In this document: piece after piece, positions 39,933 through 49,417 of the stretch
Numbering within the stretch: position 1 is the stretch's first letter
How the letters are laid out: the number at the start of each line of letters is the position of its first letter
Assembly (NCBI GenBank): GCA_043228905.1
Contig: JBHGNT010000018.1
Span: forward strand, 11,656,001-11,720,000
Direction of reading: 5' to 3'
Source of the DNA: Azolla caroliniana
Lineage: Eukaryota; Polypodiophyta
DNA: 64,000 bases
Program-made: the position numbers and the translations under genes
Notes under the pieces: model-generated
What the model saw: the letters and a program-made list of their open reading frames with translations, nothing else
The model's database searches: none
Told to the model about the DNA's origin: nothing

Positions 39933-40724
39933 TGTCGTGTTATTACGCAAGTGCGTGTGGAAACGAGGCGGGACCGCGGGGGTCTCGAACCAAAGAGCAA
40001 GCGAGGGAGGAGAAAGAGAGAGAACCGGCTACGCAGGACCGGGGATACACAGGGACACGGCCCTTCAGCACGGAGAACGCGAACGAACACCGACACAGAC
40101 AGATGCGAATGACTAAATATATATATCAAGAATGGCTAACACGACTACAACCCTCGATGGGGCACAGGTTGGTTACAACCGAACAGGCCGGCGAACAGAT
40201 GCCGATGCCTGTTCGCTTCAACGCACAAAGGGGTTGCCGGTCGGAGGTGCTGCCGGAAGCACTCGGGCGTTCCTCGAAACAGCGCAAGCCTCCTCGGAAC
40301 CCTGCACAGAAAAGCTATGGAGCTCAAGAAGGAAGAAAACAGAGGGCGAAGCGTCCAGAAACGGTCCGACAGCACTTCGTCCTCTCCACGCGAGATCCCC
40401 CTGCAATAGCTCTTTCCTGCTCCTTATATAGGCCGACGAGCAGGCCGTCACGTCAGCTTTATTCCCTGTCCCTTTTTGACAGGGATTCGCTTCGATCTTC
40501 ACGCATCCTCGTAGTTACGCCGCCGACTCGTGCCGTCCCTTAGCTCGCGCGCGCGACCGAAGAGACTGTTCGCGCGGTCTTGGTCTCCACTTGTGTCAGG
40601 GCCCGTTCCTGCCGATTATCCTCCTAATTCGCTTCTATGTACAACTTGGAGCTTGCGCGCGTGGAGAACCGGTTCCCACGCCTAGGTGCGCCGATTCCGC
40701 CTATGGACGGTTTTCTTCACGACA
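39933..40724 (-). repeat. I 5' LTR
   Basis: This is the second 792-bp copy. TATATAAGG on the minus strand at about 40425-40431 is the probable promoter. Perfect identity to 33421-34212 implies very recent insertion or conversion. Confidence 0.95.
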
Positions 40725-41005
40725 GCGCGCTCAATCATTTGGCGCTCCACGTGCTCCTAGGCCATTCGTTGTGAGACCTTTATTTGTTGTGTTGCCAAAA
40801 ATTCCATAAGTTCAAAAGTGGTTCCGAACTTTAATAGTGCGCCGAACTCATGGGCCGTGTCCAGAATGTCCGGGTACGCCAACACCTCGCTTTCCGCCAT
40901 AAATACACCTTTCTCCCGCTGTGACTGCGCCGTAATGATCGGCCGTGGTTCCCGGATTATTTCGAAGGTGGTGTTGGGCTCCGTAGCTATGGAGCAGTCG
41001 ACCAT
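40725..41005 (-). pseudogene. J ORF-Y, N-terminal part
   Basis: The 82-codon frame contains FEIIREPRPIITAQSQREKG and LDTAHEFGALLKFGTTFELMEFLATQQIKVSQRMA, then a stop, then EHVERQMIERA up to element I. The coiled coil continues beyond I at 33420. I cannot say whether this belongs to ORF-Y or is the tail of ORF-X. Confidence 0.55.
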
Positions 41006-41064
41006 GATCGTCGTCTCTGTGGCCGCGAGTGTGTCTTTAACTACCCCGCGCCCATCTTTCCTGT

Positions 41065-41799
41065 CTAGCCTCCGCCGTTTCGGCCTCGAGCTTCCTTGAC
41101 TTGGCTCAACTTTTGGCTCCTACGAGGCTTCCTCACTGCGCTCCGCCCGTTCTTCCTGTGTTGTTCGCATGTTTGTCTGGGCTGATTGGGGTCATCTTCC
41201 CACTCTATTGTGACCAACTCTACTAACCTTCGCTTCGTGGATTGTGGCGGCGGCGTGGGTTTGCTGGGTTGCGGTGCCGGCAGTCCTCGAGGTGGGAATA
41301 GTATCGTCAAATACTGTTGTGTGATAGGCTTGAGCTTTTTGTCTCCTTGATACGCGTGCAAGCCTTCCTGTAACGTTGGTCCCGTAATGATCCCCCAATT
41401 GACCGTGCGCCCTTCAAAGGTATCAATGATGATACTTGTCTTCTGCTTGGGCATCCCATATGCATTTACATGTACGCATCTGACCTCCAACAGGAACTTG
41501 GATATTTCGCGGAAAAAGGGGTCGGGGATTTCCTTCATTTTGTATGCCTTGGAGGATGCCGAAAATGGCCTGAAATATCTTTGCAAAGTTTCCATAGGAG
41601 GAATTTCGAAATGCCTTTCTCCTAGTGATGACAGGTCAAGCTTTTTCCAGATGGATGTATTGGTGACCGTGTCGATATTGAGCTTCCTACCAATTTCCAC
41701 TGTGTCAGGGTGGGGAGGTGCCTCGGCGACTCTGATGTATCCATCCAAGTGTTTCTCCACGAGCCATCGACGCAAGGTGGCAAAAATAGGTATAGGCAT
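41065..41799 (-). pseudogene. J ORF-X: conserved post-integrase protein
   Basis: This 244-codon frame lies downstream of integrase. It matches K ORF-X (49418-50215) along its length: HLDGYIRVAEAPPH, FEIPPMETLQRYFRPFSASSKAYK, DPFFREISKFLLEVRCVHVN, MPKQKTSIIIDTFEGRTVNWGIITG and a Pro/Lys/Arg-rich basic tail. I recognise no named domain. Extra frames after integrase are known in Tat/Ogre- and Athila-like elements. A globular domain plus basic tail suggests nucleic-acid binding, but this is inference. Confidence 0.7.
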
Positions 41800-42150
41800 A
41801 GTTGGATGGTTAGGCTCGTGGCTAATGGGTGAGGACTACTAGCTATGGCGAACTTGAGCTCTGTGATAGGATGGAGAAGAGGGTGAGGGAGGGGAGCAAT
41901 GAGAGCGATGAGAGTTAGAAGGTTGGTTTTTGTACTGTGTAGAAAACCTTCTATTTCCTTCTTTTTGTGGCCTAGGGTTCATTGGTCGGTGAGCCATCGT
42001 GGTGCCGCGTGTTCTTGGCCTAGAAGTCTGTGCATGCCTTAATTCCTTTTAATAGCGTCGCTATCTTCTCTTCTTTTTTTCTTTTTATGTTTTCGTAATG
42101 GTTACATACAATATTCTTTTTACACTATAGTACAAATGGAGCCTCATACT
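41800..42150 (-). other. J spacer between integrase and ORF-X
   Basis: The sequence is AT-rich and without a recognisable domain; stops occur in all frames. Confidence 0.5.
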
Positions 42151-43027
42151 TACTCAGCGGATTTCCCGGCTTTGTCCTGTCCGGCGGGGAATAGGTTAGG
42201 TGGCGTAGGTCCCAAATAAGGTTTAAGGTGAAACCCATTCACTTTTTGTTGTAACACTTCCTCGGCCAACGTGTCAAGTTGAAACATACCCTGTTCCCTG
42301 TTCCACTCCCACTATCCAGTACGGGCCTATCCAGCAGAATCTTAATTTTCCTAGCATATGCCCCATGGGAGTTTGGAAAACTAATACTGCTTTCCCAACC
42401 GTAAAATATTTTTCCCACGCATGCCGATGTCGGTGCATGAGTGCTTTGCGCCGCCGCTATTCTTGCTCCAATATGGCCATACTGCGTAACCGTGTTTCGT
42501 CTAGCTCCAGTAGTTGTTGTAGCCGTATTTGCTTAGATTTGCCCTCTGGTAGCCGGGCTCGTACTTGAATCCGCAGACTAGGTACCTGGAATTCGACTGG
42601 CATCACGGCCTCCAACCCAAATGCTAGCCTGAAAGGCGTTGATTGTATGTTGGTCTTATGGCTAGTACGGTATGCCCATAACGCGTTGTGCAATTTGGTA
42701 TCCCAATTCGTTTTGTTCTCATTGACTATCTTTTTGAGGATAGTTTGTAGGGTTTTGTTTGTGGATTCTGCCAAGCCATTTCCCTGTGGTGTAATATGGC
42801 GTACTTTTTTTGTGAACCACAACGTAATGTTGGGTCAGTTCGTTGATGACCGTATTCTGAAAGTGACTCCCTTGGTCACTAATGAGCTCGATAGGGCAGC
42901 CGAAACGACACCAGATGTGTTCGTAAAGGAATTTCGCCATGACTGTCGCGGTTTTCTCACATAGTGGTTTCTCTTCTACCCACTTGGTACAGTAATCTGT
43001 GGCCACCAGGATATACTTATTGCTTGT
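42151..43027 (-). pseudogene. J integrase core and C-terminus
   Basis: Overlapping frames (42719-43006, 42457-42822) show ATDYCTKWVEEKPL, FGCPIELISDQGSHFQNTVI (second Asp), then after a frameshift TPQGNGLAESTNKTLQTILKK (Glu), LWAYRTSHKTNIQSTPFRLAFG and basic sequence. Further down, a GPYWIVG motif and a FHLKPYLGP-type end are readable to about 42150. The core is split by one frameshift near 42815. Confidence 0.87.
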
Positions 43028-44167
43028 TCAAGCGGCCGTTGGGGTAAAGGGTCCCACAAAATCTAGCCCCCACTTTTGGAAAGGATCTAGTGGCAACACT
43101 GGTTGGTGTGGCATTCTCACGACTTCCGTGGGTTGGCCCAGTCGTTGACATAAATCACATTGTCTGCAATATTCATACGCATCCTTTTGCGTAGTCGGCC
43201 ACCAAAGTCCCACTTGCCAGATTTTCCGGGCCGTAACATCACCCGCATAATGTCCTCCTGTCGTACCAGAGTGGGCTTTGCGTAGAACCGCGGCCTTCTC
43301 ATCCTGTCGTATTCCGCGCCTCCAGATGTTGTCACTGCCTTTGTGGTATAGGATGTCTTCTAAACAGAAATTTTGACTCCGTACGACCAACCATTTTTTC
43401 TCGTTCGTCCGTAATTGGGGTGGCGGTAATCCCGTGGTCAGGAAGTGGGTCATTTCCATCAGCCACCGATCCGGAAAAGTCTTTTCCGTTTGTTCTGCTA
43501 GAGTTGCTACACGCAGAATGTCCGCATTCGGAATGTCGTCGTCATCCTTTTGCACCGTTTCTCCATTATCTAGTCTGCTCAAGAAATCTGCCACCACGTG
43601 TTGCTTACCCGGTCGGTGCTGAATTACAAAGTCGAATTCTTGAAGCAACAACATCCATCTAGCCAATTTCCCCGTCAGTACGTGTTTCCCTACCAAATAT
43701 AGCAATGCCGAATGATCCACGTTAAACGTGAATTTACGCCCTAGTAGATAATGCCGAAACTTATTGATGTTGTATATCATACCCAACACTTCACGTTCCG
43801 TTGTGGAATAGTTACGCTCAGCCGTTGATAGTTTCCGACTAGCGTAGTACACTAGTCGGTACCAATTCGACTCCGTGAGCTGCATTAGCGCACTACCTAT
43901 TGCTATGTCTGATGCATCCACGAACACGTGGAATGGTTTTGCCCAAACTGGTGGCTGTACGATGGGTGCCTGCGTTAGCATTATCTTTAGTGCATCATAC
44001 GCCTTCTCTTCCGTTGCTGTCCATTTGAAAGGAGTACGATGAACGGCGGCATGTAATGGCGTGGCGAAGTCCGCCAAATAGCGTATCATCTGACTGTGGC
44101 ATTGTATTTGTCCCAGAAACCGGTTGGGTGCTTTCGCGTTTGTCGGTGTTGTCGCGTGAGTAATCAT
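43028..44167 (-). pseudogene. J RT C-terminus, RNase H and integrase zinc finger
   Basis: The 379-codon frame begins NRFLGQIQCHSQMIRYLADFATPLH (RT thumb). RNase H follows: HVFVDASDIAIGSALMQ, AERNYSTTEREVLGMIYN, FNVDHSALLYLV and VVADFLSRLD. The integrase HHCC finger (HSGTTGGHYAGDVTARKIWQ...CRQCDLCQR) and the first Asp (KWGLDFVGPF) come last. It ends where the core begins in another frame. Confidence 0.9.
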
Positions 44168-45586
44168 GGTGTTCAGATCTACCGCTATCCCTTCCTTACT
44201 GACTATGTGGCCGAGGAGAGCCCTGCTAGTAACGCCGAAGGCGCATTTGGTGGGATTCAGGCTTAAGCGCAGGGTTCAGCAACGCTCCAAGCGAAGCTGT
44301 AGATGCGAAAAATGGTCGGTTGTTGTCCTATATACCGCGAAATTGTCTAAAAAAACCTACATGAAGGCCAATATATATCCCCCAAAAATCTCCATGATTG
44401 TCCGTTGAAATGTAGCCGGCGCTGTCTTTAGCCCGAACATCATGACGACTACTACATAGACGCCCCAATTCGTGACAAACGTCGTCTTCTCTTGGTCGTC
44501 GGGATGCATGCATACTTGATTGTACCCACTAAAGCCATCTAAAAAGTTGTACATGTCATGCCCTGCAACAGCGTGTAGTACGTTGTTAGTGAACGGTAAA
44601 GGGAATGCGTCGGTAATGGTTACGGCGTTCAATTTCCGGTAGTCCACACATACACGTATTTTTCCATTTTTCTTTAGGACGACTACTATCGGGCTTAACC
44701 ATGTAGCTTGTTTGACTGGTCGAATGAATCCGGCCTTGAGGAGTTTGTCAATTTCTTCTTTTACGTGAGCTGCGTAGTTTGGGTTCATGCGGTATCGACT
44801 TTGTTGGACCGGTTTCGCATCGGTCGCTAAATTGATCTTATGTTGATAGAACTTCAGATCCAACCCCTTCATGTCCTCATGGGACCAGGCGAACACATCT
44901 TTATACTTCCTGAGTAGTGCTATCATCGCGTCTCTCTGATCCAGTAGTAATTCTTTTGCGATGGAGAGGAATCGGGGTTCTGACGCGGTACCCACGTTTA
45001 CTTCTTCTAGGGCTGAGGCAGTGACTTGTCGTGAAATTTCCATTTCCCTCTCGAACGCTGCCCGTGCTCTGCTTAGTTCTAATATTGACTTCGAGTCTAG
45101 TTCGTAAGCCTTGTCGTGGAGCGCAGTGGGCATGGCATATTCCGCCACGACTTTTATGACGTTGATTTCGAATAACGGAATGATCTGGGGGTGCTCGTCT
45201 AAGTATACTTCTAATTCTGTATCATCCACCCCAGCCAACATATTTATGTCTTCCGTGTATAACGGTGTGATGCCCTTGGGTTGTGCTGCCATTTCCTTTG
45301 TTGGTACGCAAACCTTGGTGCGTCCACGTTGAAAGCTGATGCACTTATGTTGCCAACTCTGTTTGATATTTGTTGAACAAAGCCACGGTCTGCCAACCAA
45401 CATAGGATACGCTCCTGGGACGTTGAGGGCGAGGACCACAACTGAGACGTCAAACGGATGTCCTCCAACGATCATGCGTAACTTGTGTATTAAGCCTAAA
45501 GGTTGTACGAAGAGGGTATCTGCCATGCGAAGCCAAAACGGGCAAGCTTCCCATTTTGAAATTCCCAATTGTTCGCATGTCTTCAC
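44168..45586 (-). pseudogene. J protease end, linker and reverse transcriptase
   Basis: The 409-codon part (44357-45586) carries the protease tail (EQLGISKWEACPFWLRMADT), a linker and RT up to NFLDGFSGYNQV and MMFGLKTAPATFQRTIMEIFGGYI. A TAG (44357-44359) replaces the CAG found in K. Immediately downstream the catalytic box reads FLDN (44342-44353) where K has FLDD. Both changes should abolish RT. Confidence 0.9.
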
Positions 45587-45850
45587 ACTAATTACATTGA
45601 CGCCAAAGCCATCGTCGATTATGCATCCTGTGATTTCCTAACCATGTATTATCAACTTAATAGCCGGATTGTGGTGATCCACCACTGATGGTCCGGCATT
45701 GATGTTCTGTATTTGCCGTGTTTGCTTTTTCTACCCATGCTTGGGCCGTCTGACGTATCTCATCTTGCGCGGCCCAATCAACATTATTTGTTTGCTGTCG
45801 TGTCATGACTTGCTGGACTTCCTCCATAATCCTATTGAGGGCGGGACCCT
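45587..45850 (-). pseudogene. J protease N-terminal part
   Basis: Readable minus-strand pieces are IIDDGFGVNVIS at about 45600-45635, the counterpart of TIVDGGSGVNVIS in K, and the preceding NAGPSVVDHHNPAIK. Stops interrupt it. The aspartate is present but its surroundings are altered. Confidence 0.7.
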
Positions 45851-46754
45851 TGCCTTTGCGTAGTGGACATTGTGTGGCATAATTTCTTGGTTGTTGGCAA
45901 ACAAAACAATGGACGCGAGATTCGCCTTTCTCAGCAACTAGTGGTGCGTGTTGATCCCCAATGTGACTTGCTCCTCCCGGTCCTGATTCATTCTTCTGAG
46001 TTTACGTGGTGGTTGTTGTTGGTCCTGGCACAATTCTTGGTGTCGATCATCGCCTGAACTTTCATCGTACCACCGTTGGTCCCGATACTGACGATGTTTC
46101 CCGCAAGGCCCATTGAAGCTGCCTCGTTTGTTCGTCGGACAGTAATTCTCGTAGCGTCAGCCTCCTTTATTATATCTGTGGTTGGCTAGGTAGTCTTCAT
46201 CCTCCGACTCTTCTTCTTCGGAATCGTTGTTATTCTGGCGATTTCGGTAGTGCTGGTCATCGCGTGGGTTCTGATCCGTATACCGGGGTCGTTCTTCTTG
46301 CCGCCTTTGCTCATTACGGCGAGGGGGGCGTTGTGTTTCCATGCTTCATACTGTGGGCGTGGATCTGTTCAACATATTGTACTCACACTACTGTGTGAGC
46401 TTTCGAGTGACAGATTGGGTAACTTGGATTCGCATGTTGCATTCCACTGCGAAATGCCCAGAATTTAAGCAAATTGTGCACTGGATTGCCTGGCGAAAAT
46501 ATCATTCCTCGTCCTGAGGTAACACTTGCCGTAATGAGGACATGGAAAACCTTTCCTCTTCTTCGTGCAGCTCGAGCTGTAGCACTCGTTCTATGACCAT
46601 ATCGGTTGTTTCTCCTTTCACGCTATTGTTGTTGAGCGTCGTCCGTATCGATCGTCGTAAAGCTGCCAGAAATGTCTCCCGAGCCTCGTCCTCCGTCGAG
46701 CCCTGTTCTAATATCCGCCGTAGATTTTGGAAGCATAAATTGAAATCCGCTACA
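45851..46754 (-). pseudogene. J Gag C-terminal half with zinc knuckle
   Basis: The Gag core is seen in EGPVSQHVADFNLCFQNLRR (the first residues belong to the inserted LTR), STEDEARETFLAALRRSIRTT and VIERVLQLELHEEEERF. A Gln/Arg/Asp-rich linker follows (46157-46342). The knuckle CFVCQQPRNYATQC (about 45855-45896) has Asn where the zinc-binding His should be. The solo LTR at 46755 cuts the N-terminal part. Confidence 0.8.
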
Positions 46755-47570
46755 TGTTGGGAGACAGGTCCCTCCGGATGGGAAGGGAGAAGAACAGTGC
46801 CGATGAACAAACTCGGCCGAGGCCGAAACCGTATGAGGTGGACCCGGCTACGGAGAGCCGGATGATACAGACCCGGTGAAGACCGGATGAGGAGGACCCG
46901 GCTACGGAGAGCCGGATGATACAAACCCGGTGAAGACCGGATGAGGAGTACCCGGCTACGGAGAACCGGATGATACAGACCCGGTAAAGACCGGATGAGG
47001 AGTACCCGGTTACAGAGAGCCGGATGATACAGACCCGGTGAAGACCGGATGAGGAGTACCCGGTTACGGAGAACCGGATGGTACAGACCCGGTGAGAACC
47101 GGATGAAGAGACATATTCGTAAATATGTTTCTGAGAGCCCATCGAGGCTATATTTGTAAATAGCCTAAAAGTCATATTAGTATAAATATGACTCAGGGCA
47201 AACTTTTAGCGTGGTTGTTGTCATTTTTTTCCTTGGTGGTGCAAGAAGTAGAGAGAGGACGTAACAGTGTACAGAGAGAGAGAGAGAGAGAGAAAGAGGT
47301 CGATGCCTCTATTGGTACCGCCGCCTGTGGCGAAGATCGTGAGCACGAGGTCGTTGCCTTCGTGAACTCACTGTTTTGTACATTCCAACTTAGTGATAGT
47401 TTGCAGCCTGTGGGCTGCCGTGGTTTTTCCCTCTTTGGGTTTTCCACGTAAACATTTTGTGTACCCTTTTCTCTCCTTTGTGTCATGTGTTTTCGTTTCC
47501 TGTTTCCTGTGTATGAAAAGAAGCTCGGTTGAGCCGAGCGTTGTGTATAAGGAGTGTTGAGTTCCCGTCA
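46755..47570 (+). mobile_element. Solo LTR of the copia A family
   Basis: The 816-bp sequence starts TGTTGGGAGACAGG, ends GTTCCCGTCA and is flanked by a perfect CTACA duplication (46750-46754, 47571-47575). It has no internal region. It shares TATATTTGTAAATAGCC, CATATT...ATAAATATGA, CCGTGGTTTTTCCC and TTTTCCACGT with the copia A LTR. LTR-LTR recombination of a full element is the simplest origin. TATAAATATGA at about 47181 is the likely promoter. Confidence 0.92.
46830..47110. repeat. 54-bp tandem array inside the solo LTR
   Basis: Units start at 46857, 46911, 46965, 47019 and 47073, each ACCGGATGATACAGACCCGG-like followed by ACCGGATGAGGAG and CCCGG. Because 54 is divisible by three, an antisense frame encodes an 18-residue repeat, but this is not a gene. 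The copia A LTR has only a short related CCCGGTGAGAA-type duplication. Confidence 0.92.
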
Positions 47571-48149
47571 CTACAGTCTCGGCCGACAACTGTTTAATTG
47601 TAAATTGAAATCCTCTACAGTCTCGGCACAGCAGAAACCTCGCCTCAGTGACCTTAGTGATACCTGTCGGGACCAAAAAGAAGAGGATTTCAAGAAGAGG
47701 ATTTCAATTCTCGCTCCCCAAATACCTCGGCAACCAGCAGGAAGCGTGCTCACCACATAAGCATTGTGGTCTTTCCCTACCCGCCGTAGCATCCAGCATG
47801 GCCTTCTCTTCTCTTATCCCCGCTTCAACGACAAAACCGACGTTCCAACCCACATTCGACTGTTCCTGAATGTCTGGAATGCAAATCACATGGTACAGAA
47901 ACTTTCCGAAGAAGTAGCGCACTAGGGATTTTGGAAGCATAAATTGAAATCCTCTTCTTTTTTGTCCCGACAGGTATCACTAAGGTCACTGAGGCGAGGT
48001 TTCTACCATGCGTGTTCCTCTGCCTGGCGTGTGATGGACCGTGTGATTGGTTGGTATTGTCGTGTTAGTTCTCTAGGACGTTTGCAGCTAAACATCCATT
48101 CATCACTGTTCATCTGTGAGGAGACACAGATCACCAAACGTGCCAAAAG
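47571..48149 (-). other. J 5' leader and Gag start, rearranged
   Basis: Between the solo LTR and the J 5' LTR, the minus strand should hold the leader and Gag N-terminus. The TTTGGC-type primer site (minus CTTTTGGCACG) adjoins the LTR at 48149. The rest contains repeated GGATTTCAATT motifs, a 46-bp duplication (47571-47630) and a long inverted repeat. No convincing open frame is present. Confidence 0.6.
47634..48004. repeat. Inverted repeat with about 60-bp arms
   Basis: Left arm 47634-47693 (GAAACCTCGCCTCAGTGACC...) and right arm 47945-48004 (...GGTCACTGAGGCGAGGTTTC) are complementary with about one mismatch, around a spacer of about 250 bp. No clear target duplication flanks it, so a foldback transposon is possible but unproven. 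Confidence 0.88.
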
Positions 48150-48612
48150 TGTTACCGATTAGGAACACGGTCTACAATCAGTCCTTCGACCTAGACCTCA
48201 AAGTGACTGCGTTGCAACGAATGATATCGTCGTACTGTAATACTTAATGGGATACCTCCCGTATCCTAGTAGTGTATAAGGGAGACAGCTCCAACCGAAC
48301 TCCTTAGACCGTGCACCACTAACCACACTATCACTCACGCCTACGCTCTTACGATTACACTACGCCATCAAGAATCACAAACACACATTGTGGATTAACC
48401 ACAGATACGCACAAGGATTAGAGAACATAGAACTCTATTAAGATACGCTTTCTGCATTCAAAATTACACGTTACCTCTATTAGAGGATTTCTGCCCTTTA
48501 TATATACACAGGACAGGGTCTTTTAGCCGTTCATGCTTCCTGCGTGAACCGTTTACATGCGTTACGTTTTTACTGCGCTCATGTCCGTCGGTTGCTATTC
48601 CGGTAGACAACA
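48150..48612 (-). repeat. J 5' LTR
   Basis: The 463-bp repeat runs from TGTTACCGATTAGGAACACG to GGTAGACAACA on the plus strand and pairs with 31318-31771. The TGTTG duplication begins right after it at 48613. Confidence 0.93.
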
Positions 48613-49108
48613 TGTTGGCTGCTTGAGTCTTTTGGAGGTTTTCTTCTATTTTTCGCTTCTCTTCCTCCATTATCTTCTTCTGCTCCCTGTCTTTGGCCCT
48701 TAAGGCCTCCTGGGAAGCCAACTCCTCCCTTAGGTTGGAGAGTTCTTGTTCGCGCGCATCACTTGTGTCCGACGCTATAGGAGCTACCGGTGTGTTATTT
48801 GTCAGTTCATTCACCGGTGCCACCGGTCCTGTCGGTCCCAAGCTAGCCACGTCTGCTTTGGCCTTCTCAACATCTTCCTCCATGCTCCGGATCCTCGATC
48901 GGCCTTTCTCGAGTTCTTCAGTTGTGGCTAACAACCAGTCCCCTTGTGCTCTCTCTTCAGCTTCAATCTTGCTTACCACCCCGACCACTTGTTCTCCGAT
49001 CCAATGCATCCATTGACTACTGATGCCTTGTTTCCTTGGCGGTTCGGGTTGTGGCGTCGATTCTGGTCTCAGCTCATGCCTTTGTTGTACTGTTGTCTCT
49101 AGTAGCAA
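48613..49108 (-). pseudogene. K ORF-Y, N-terminal part (coiled coil)
   Basis: The frame has WMHWIGEQVVGVVSKIEAEE, TTEELEKGRSRIRSMEEDVEKAKADV, a Pro/Val/Asn-rich break and REQELSNLREELASQEALRAKDREQKKIMEEEKRKIEENL. This is a strong coiled-coil prediction by eye. J interrupts it after QKTQAAN; the frame resumes at 31312. The 49109-49417 gap has further Pro/Glu-rich codons with stops. Confidence 0.7.
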
Positions 49109-49417
49109 CTCCTTTTCTTGTTGTACCTTTCAGTCTGGTGTGATACATAATTCTGTCCCCGGTTCTGGTAGCACTAATGCCACCGCTTTTGGCTGAACAG
49201 GACCGGTCTCTTGCCTTGGCTCACGTCCCTCGGAGTAGGGAGTCGGTGTGTTGTCCTCTACCGGAACTAATTCGTCCCCTTGTTGCCCGCGTCGCTTCTC
49301 TTTTGGTGGCGTAGAAAATCGTCGGCGGGTTCTTCCTCCACCTCCTCCTCTTGGGTTCTGATGTTAATTCTTTGGGCCAAGGTGGGCAGCTCTCACTCTT
49401 GCAAGAGCAGTTTAATT

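Larger units (their letters stand above)
33421..40724 (-). mobile_element. I: nearly intact Ty3/gypsy element of fungal-type lineage
   Basis: Two 792-bp LTRs (33421-34212, 39933-40724) are identical by eye. Flanks are GCGCGC on both sides, so the target duplication is 4 or 6 bp. The minus strand encodes gag, protease and pol with RT, RNase H and integrase; only a TGA between gag and protease and a -1 shift between protease and pol interrupt the series. It is visibly GC-rich compared with its neighbours. The protease motif DHGSEINLMS and the RT box FLDD followed by IKG are, to my knowledge, hallmarks of Ty3 elements abundant in basidiomycetes. It lies in J with proper target sites, so it is not an assembly contaminant. 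Confidence 0.93.
31318..48612 (-). mobile_element. J: Athila/Tat-like Ty3/gypsy element inserted in K, with I and a solo LTR nested
   Basis: J has LTRs at 31318-31771 (3') and 48150-48612 (5') and a perfect duplication TGTTG (31313-31317 and 48613-48617). Minus-strand order is Gag, zinc knuckle, protease, RT, RNase H, integrase, ORF-X, ORF-Y. Element I (33421-40724) interrupts ORF-Y and a copia solo LTR (46755-47570) interrupts Gag. J is a relative of K but not the same subfamily. It is decayed: the RT catalytic box is mutated and a stop precedes it. Confidence 0.93.

Noticed and set aside
39890-40129. 80 extra N-terminal residues of I Gag with a hydrophobic stretch like a signal peptide
   Set aside because: These codons lie in the LTR and primer site; the natural ATG is at 39889.
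39650-40543. 297-codon plus-strand frame over the I 5' LTR, with a twin at 33351-34031
   Set aside because: It runs across the LTR/internal border and is antisense to gag; the LTR part repeats only because the LTRs are identical.
46830-47110. Possible CRISPR-like array
   Set aside because: The 54-bp units are contiguous without unique spacers and the sequence is a plant retroelement LTR.
46750-47175. 141-codon minus-strand frame with an 18-residue repeat, resembling a repeat protein
   Set aside because: It is the translation of the 54-bp tandem array in a solo LTR, antisense to it.
47634-48004. A MITE or other DNA transposon defined by the 60-bp inverted repeats
   Set aside because: No target duplication or known terminal motif flanks the arms, and related fragments nearby suggest local rearrangement.
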